Origin: G965115915 sp965115915
GTDB taxonomy: Bacteria; Pseudomonadota; Gammaproteobacteria; Eutrophobiales; Eutrophobiaceae
Assembly (NCBI GenBank): GCA_965115915.1
Contig: OZ220483.1
Coordinates: 248,001 to 312,000, forward strand
DNA: 64,000 nt
Direction of reading: 5' to 3'
Positions 61,441 through 64,000 of the stretch are shown in pieces (positions within the stretch are counted from its first letter, which is position 1; each line of letters starts with the position of its first letter). A program made the translations under genes and the position numbers. The notes under the pieces are model-generated. The model was given only the letters and a program-made list of their open reading frames with translations, ran no database searches and had not been told where the DNA came from.

Positions 61441-62704
61441 CAGTATCAGCCTGTCAGGTATTGACTATCTGATCGGCCTGCAGTGGCGGATGCTGAATGT
61501 TGGCAGTCATGCCGAACTGGCAAGGACGGCGGAGAAGTTCTGTTATTCACATGCGGTCACGGTGGGTACCCCTCCGGTCTGTGCTGGTTATGCCAAGCTG
61601 GAAGGTGGCGATGTCCCGCTTGGGAAGACACCCTCGGCCGCTGCCCGGCTCGCCTTGTTGTTGCCGCCAGACGCAAGTTGCATGGTGGTGGAAAAGATAG
61701 CGGATGAAAAACGACGTGGCTATTGGTTTGTTGTGTTGCAGGATGGGGTGGTCTATCCGGATTCGGACATCCTGATAGACGATATGGAGGCGTTGCGTAC
61801 CCGCTATGCGCGTTTCATGCAGCAAAGCCCTGAACTGTATGGCAGCGGTATCGTGGATGTTGACCCCGCCCGGCAGGGGCTGCGCTCGGTTGTCGAACTG
61901 TTTGCGGAACACTGCAGCCGCTCTCAGCAGCGTCACTGCCGTGTTTGTCCCATACGGCGCATGGCCACGGGCAGGTGGTTCATGCTGTTGTTGGCCGTGT
62001 TTTCGGTCGGTTGGCTGTGCGTGACGCATTTTCTTTCCGGGGCGCGGCAGGTCTCTGCCGATGAATTGGAAGCGCAAAGACGCGCTGCCGCACAGGCCAG
62101 GCTGGAGCAGAGCAGACATCAACTCATGGCGGGTCCGGTCGCCTTGCGGTTTGGCGAGACAATCCAGCATGTGTTGCGCAAAGTGCCTTTTTATGTGGAT
62201 AACTGGCGGCTGCGTAATATCGTCTGTGACCTGAATGGCTGTGCACTGAGTTGGGCTGCCGATGCTGCTGTGTTGAGTACTCTGGCCCGGCGGCTGGATG
62301 TCAGTGCCGCACGGTTACAGACCAACCTTGACGGGAATCTCGCCGTGTTGCAACTGCCGTATGCCGAGCTTGGACTGGACGCCACTGGGCGGTCTGTGGC
62401 TGGTACGGAGACCGAGTTGGGGAAACGCCATGCGTTCATCGAGCTTTGCCAGCGTGTACGCGGATTCGGTGTCCACTGTGAATTGAACGAGCCGCAGCGA
62501 CCCGCGTTTGAGGATGCCGAACTGTTGCCACCGCAGATGCTGTTCCAGAGTGGAGATTTCCGTGTGCAGGGCCGGTTGCCTGCGCTGCGCACGGGTTGTT
62601 CCGAGCTATCCGTGCCGTGGATAAAGCCGCGGCGTATGCGCATCGATTTTTCCGACATGCAAAAGCCGCATTGGACACTGGAAGGACACTATGTGGTCAA
62701 CTGA
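61427..62704 (+). CDS. pilO: PilO-like type IVb pilus assembly protein
   Basis: 425 residues, as in IncI PilO. A cytoplasmic N-terminal part (YLIGLQWRMLN…, GYWFVVLQDGVVYPDSDILI), one membrane helix (WFMLLLAVFSVGWLCVTHFL) near residues 185-205 and a periplasmic remainder. The resemblance to plasmid PilO rests on layout and position. It overlaps pilN by 14 bases. Confidence 0.75.
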   Translation: MEQVSSISLSGIDYLIGLQWRMLNVGSHAELARTAEKFCYSHAVTVGTPPVCAGYAKLEGGDVPLGKTPSAAARLALLLPPDASCMVVEKIADEKRRGYWFVVLQDGVVYPDSDILIDDMEALRTRYARFMQQSPELYGSGIVDVDPARQGLRSVVELFAEHCSRSQQRHCRVCPIRRMATGRWFMLLLAVFSVGWLCVTHFLSGARQVSADELEAQRRAAAQARLEQSRHQLMAGPVALRFGETIQHVLRKVPFYVDNWRLRNIVCDLNGCALSWAADAAVLSTLARRLDVSAARLQTNLDGNLAVLQLPYAELGLDATGRSVAGTETELGKRHAFIELCQRVRGFGVHCELNEPQRPAFEDAELLPPQMLFQSGDFRVQGRLPALRTGCSELSVPWIKPRRMRIDFSDMQKPHWTLEGHYVVN

Positions 62705-63221
62705 GCGTAATGCATGCCGGCGCCTGGCCGGACAAACACGTTGCGGATTGCTGTCAGTCCTGATCGTGTTGTCACTGGTCTGTCTTCCGGGCTGGGGTGA
62801 GGATGACTATGCCAGCATCGAGCGGCGCAAGCAGCGTCTGGATCAACTCGAGGATCTGCTGAATATCCGCCGTGCCGAATTGGAACTGGAACGACTGCGT
62901 ACAGAGCACGACAAGCTGCGTATTGCCGGTCCCACTGTCACCATCGATGCCCCGATCGAGCAGACCCCGCCAGCCGCTGCGAACCTTTCCGACTCGGTGC
63001 CTGCCCAGGCCCGCCTGATAGAGATATTCGATGAACTTGCGATCGTTGAACATGGTGGCAGTCGTCACGAGTTGCGCCGGGGCTCCAGCCTGCACGGCTG
63101 GAAGGTAAGTCTGGTTGGCCGTCGGCAGGTGCGACTGGTGCGTAATGGCAGCGTTCTGCAACTGCATTTCCAGCGCCGTATCCCTGTGGGTGTCCTCGAA
63201 CACGGTCGCGTGGACCGCTAG
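62691..63221 (+). CDS. pilP: PilP-like type IVb pilus protein
   Basis: 176 residues. Signal peptide (LLSVLIVLSLVCLPGWG-E), a coiled-coil stretch (RKQRLDQLEDLLNIRRAELE) and a C-terminal domain with the KVSLVGRRQVRLVRNGS pattern typical of IncI PilP. Overlaps pilO by 14 bases. Likely links the inner-membrane platform to the secretin. Confidence 0.78.
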   Translation: MWSTERNACRRLAGQTRCGLLSVLIVLSLVCLPGWGEDDYASIERRKQRLDQLEDLLNIRRAELELERLRTEHDKLRIAGPTVTIDAPIEQTPPAAANLSDSVPAQARLIEIFDELAIVEHGGSRHELRRGSSLHGWKVSLVGRRQVRLVRNGSVLQLHFQRRIPVGVLEHGRVDR

Positions 63222-63246
63222 CTGGTGCACTAACGGATTTGCCAGC

Positions 63247-64000
63247 ATGCAAAAGTCGCTGACAACGCTGTCTGTGGTTCCACCCTGGAGCCGGGTGTTG
63301 ACCGTGCATGACGGCGAGGTACCGCTTAGTCGGTCGCGCCAGCAGTTTCTTATCGCCCTGGAACTGGAAGAAATGGAGTCGCGTCGCTGCATGATATTGG
63401 CTACCCCGGAGAAGCTGCTCAGTCCGGACGCGATGGATATCCACAGTCGGTTGCGTTCGTTGGGATACAGTCCGGATGATGTGGAAGCCGCCACCGGGGA
63501 ACTGATCGCCACGCTCTACAGCCAGTGGCGCGAACGGGAAGAAGGTAGCGGGTGGCAGATGGATAATACCGAAACCGAAGAGCATTTTGCCCATCTGGTG
63601 GCGGACGCGGACAAACGCGACGCATCGGACATCCACATCGTCTGCGGGCGTGGACAGGAGCAGGCCATGATCCGTCTGCGCATACATGGCCGGATGCTCG
63701 ATTATCAGAAACTTTCGACCGGGATGGCGCAACGCCTGTGTTCCTGTGCCTACAACTCCATCGCTGAGGACCGGGAGGTATCGTTCAATCCGGGAACCAC
63801 GCAGGATGCGAATATTGTATTGCGTATCAAGGGAGTGGAGTACCGATTGCGTTATTCGCACGCGCCCAATCATCCGCACGGTTTCCATGCCGCGATCCGT
63901 ATTCTGCACACGAACCGGGGTCGGCAGGATACCGATCTGCGAAAACTGGGATTCCTTCCAGGTCAGATCCGCCTGTTGGAGACCATGCTGCAACAACCGG
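63247..64000 (+). CDS. pilQ: PilQ-like assembly ATPase, N-terminal part (cut by window end)
   Basis: At least 251 residues; the frame is open to the window edge. The GspE/PilB-type N-terminal domain is seen in LVADADKRDASDIHIVCGRG (conserved ASDIHI) and RLRIHGRMLDYQ, and IKGVEYRLRYSHAPN further on. The P-loop should lie just beyond position 64000. Expected full length is about 500 residues. It powers pilus extension. Confidence 0.82.
   Translation, partial: MQKSLTTLSVVPPWSRVLTVHDGEVPLSRSRQQFLIALELEEMESRRCMILATPEKLLSPDAMDIHSRLRSLGYSPDDVEAATGELIATLYSQWREREEGSGWQMDNTETEEHFAHLVADADKRDASDIHIVCGRGQEQAMIRLRIHGRMLDYQKLSTGMAQRLCSCAYNSIAEDREVSFNPGTTQDANIVLRIKGVEYRLRYSHAPNHPHGFHAAIRILHTNRGRQDTDLRKLGFLPGQIRLLETMLQQP

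Noticed and set aside
1..64000. CRISPR array, rRNA, complete insertion sequence or retron
   Set aside because: No regularly spaced short repeats, rRNA segments, transposase genes or reverse transcriptase were seen.

Overview
The window reads as a moderately GC-rich chromosome segment from a gammaproteobacterium. The core gene neighbourhoods (pcnB-folK-dgk-panB-panC-panD; pepA-holC-valS with cysE-lptF-lptG; ilvB-ilvH-ilvC-psd-pssA; comM, zapE, rmuC, degQ) fit that class. I cannot name a genus. Nothing requires a plasmid, although the right end carries genes best known from IncI conjugative plasmids and from the Legionella Dot/Icm system.

Layout. 1-5.4 kb: an RDD membrane protein, tRNA-Glu(CTC), then a tightly packed run of pcnB, folK, a deoxynucleoside kinase and the pantothenate genes panB, panC and panD. 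5.4-13.3 kb, all leftward: pepA, holC, valS, cysE, lptF and lptG (aminopeptidase, Pol III chi, Val-tRNA synthetase, serine acetyltransferase, LPS-export permeases). 13.3-15.7 kb: a cobalamin riboswitch in front of a BtuB-type TonB receptor. 15.9-17.7 kb: an AT-richer three-gene operon ending in a HEPN protein. 18.0-19.5 kb: comM.

19.5-37.9 kb is an accessory zone ending at tRNA-Ser(GCT). It holds a collapsed type I restriction locus (hsdM 5' piece joined to hsdS 3' end) that kept its ImmA/IrrE and DUF4411 partner genes, the second one frameshifted; a sulfotransferase; a type II restriction-modification pair; a quinone-oxidoreductase-like gene with a decayed second copy of its 5' end; an AlkA-like glycosylase; a NucS-like nuclease; an RloA/RloB (AbiL-like) defence pair inside a direct repeat; a TonB receptor/PepSY/DUF2946 uptake cluster beside an ABC-ATPase relic; and a SOUL-DUF2237-DUF423-DUF393-photolyase-relic cluster.

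38-46 kb returns to core genes: zapE, a radical SAM gene, rmuC, a HAD phosphatase, a glycosyltransferase, degQ, and an hsp20 gene with a heat-shock-type promoter. 46.3-50.5 kb is a 1401-residue fibronectin-III outer-membrane protein flanked by promoter-bearing repeats. 51.1-55.9 kb is ilvBHC plus psd-like and pssA; the Psd-like protein has lost its catalytic residues. 56.1 kb to the end is one compact operon: four Dot/Icm (I-type) secretion genes (dotD, dotC, dotB, icmT) running directly into type IVb pilus genes (pilL-like, pilN, pilO, pilP, pilQ, the last cut by the window end).

The most notable points are the fused Dot/Icm-type IVb pilus operon, the HEPN operon, the relic restriction locus with surviving partner genes, the Psd pseudoenzyme, and three different repeat pairs that each bracket one gene or gene pair. 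Protein family calls come from reading motifs by eye; no search was run.
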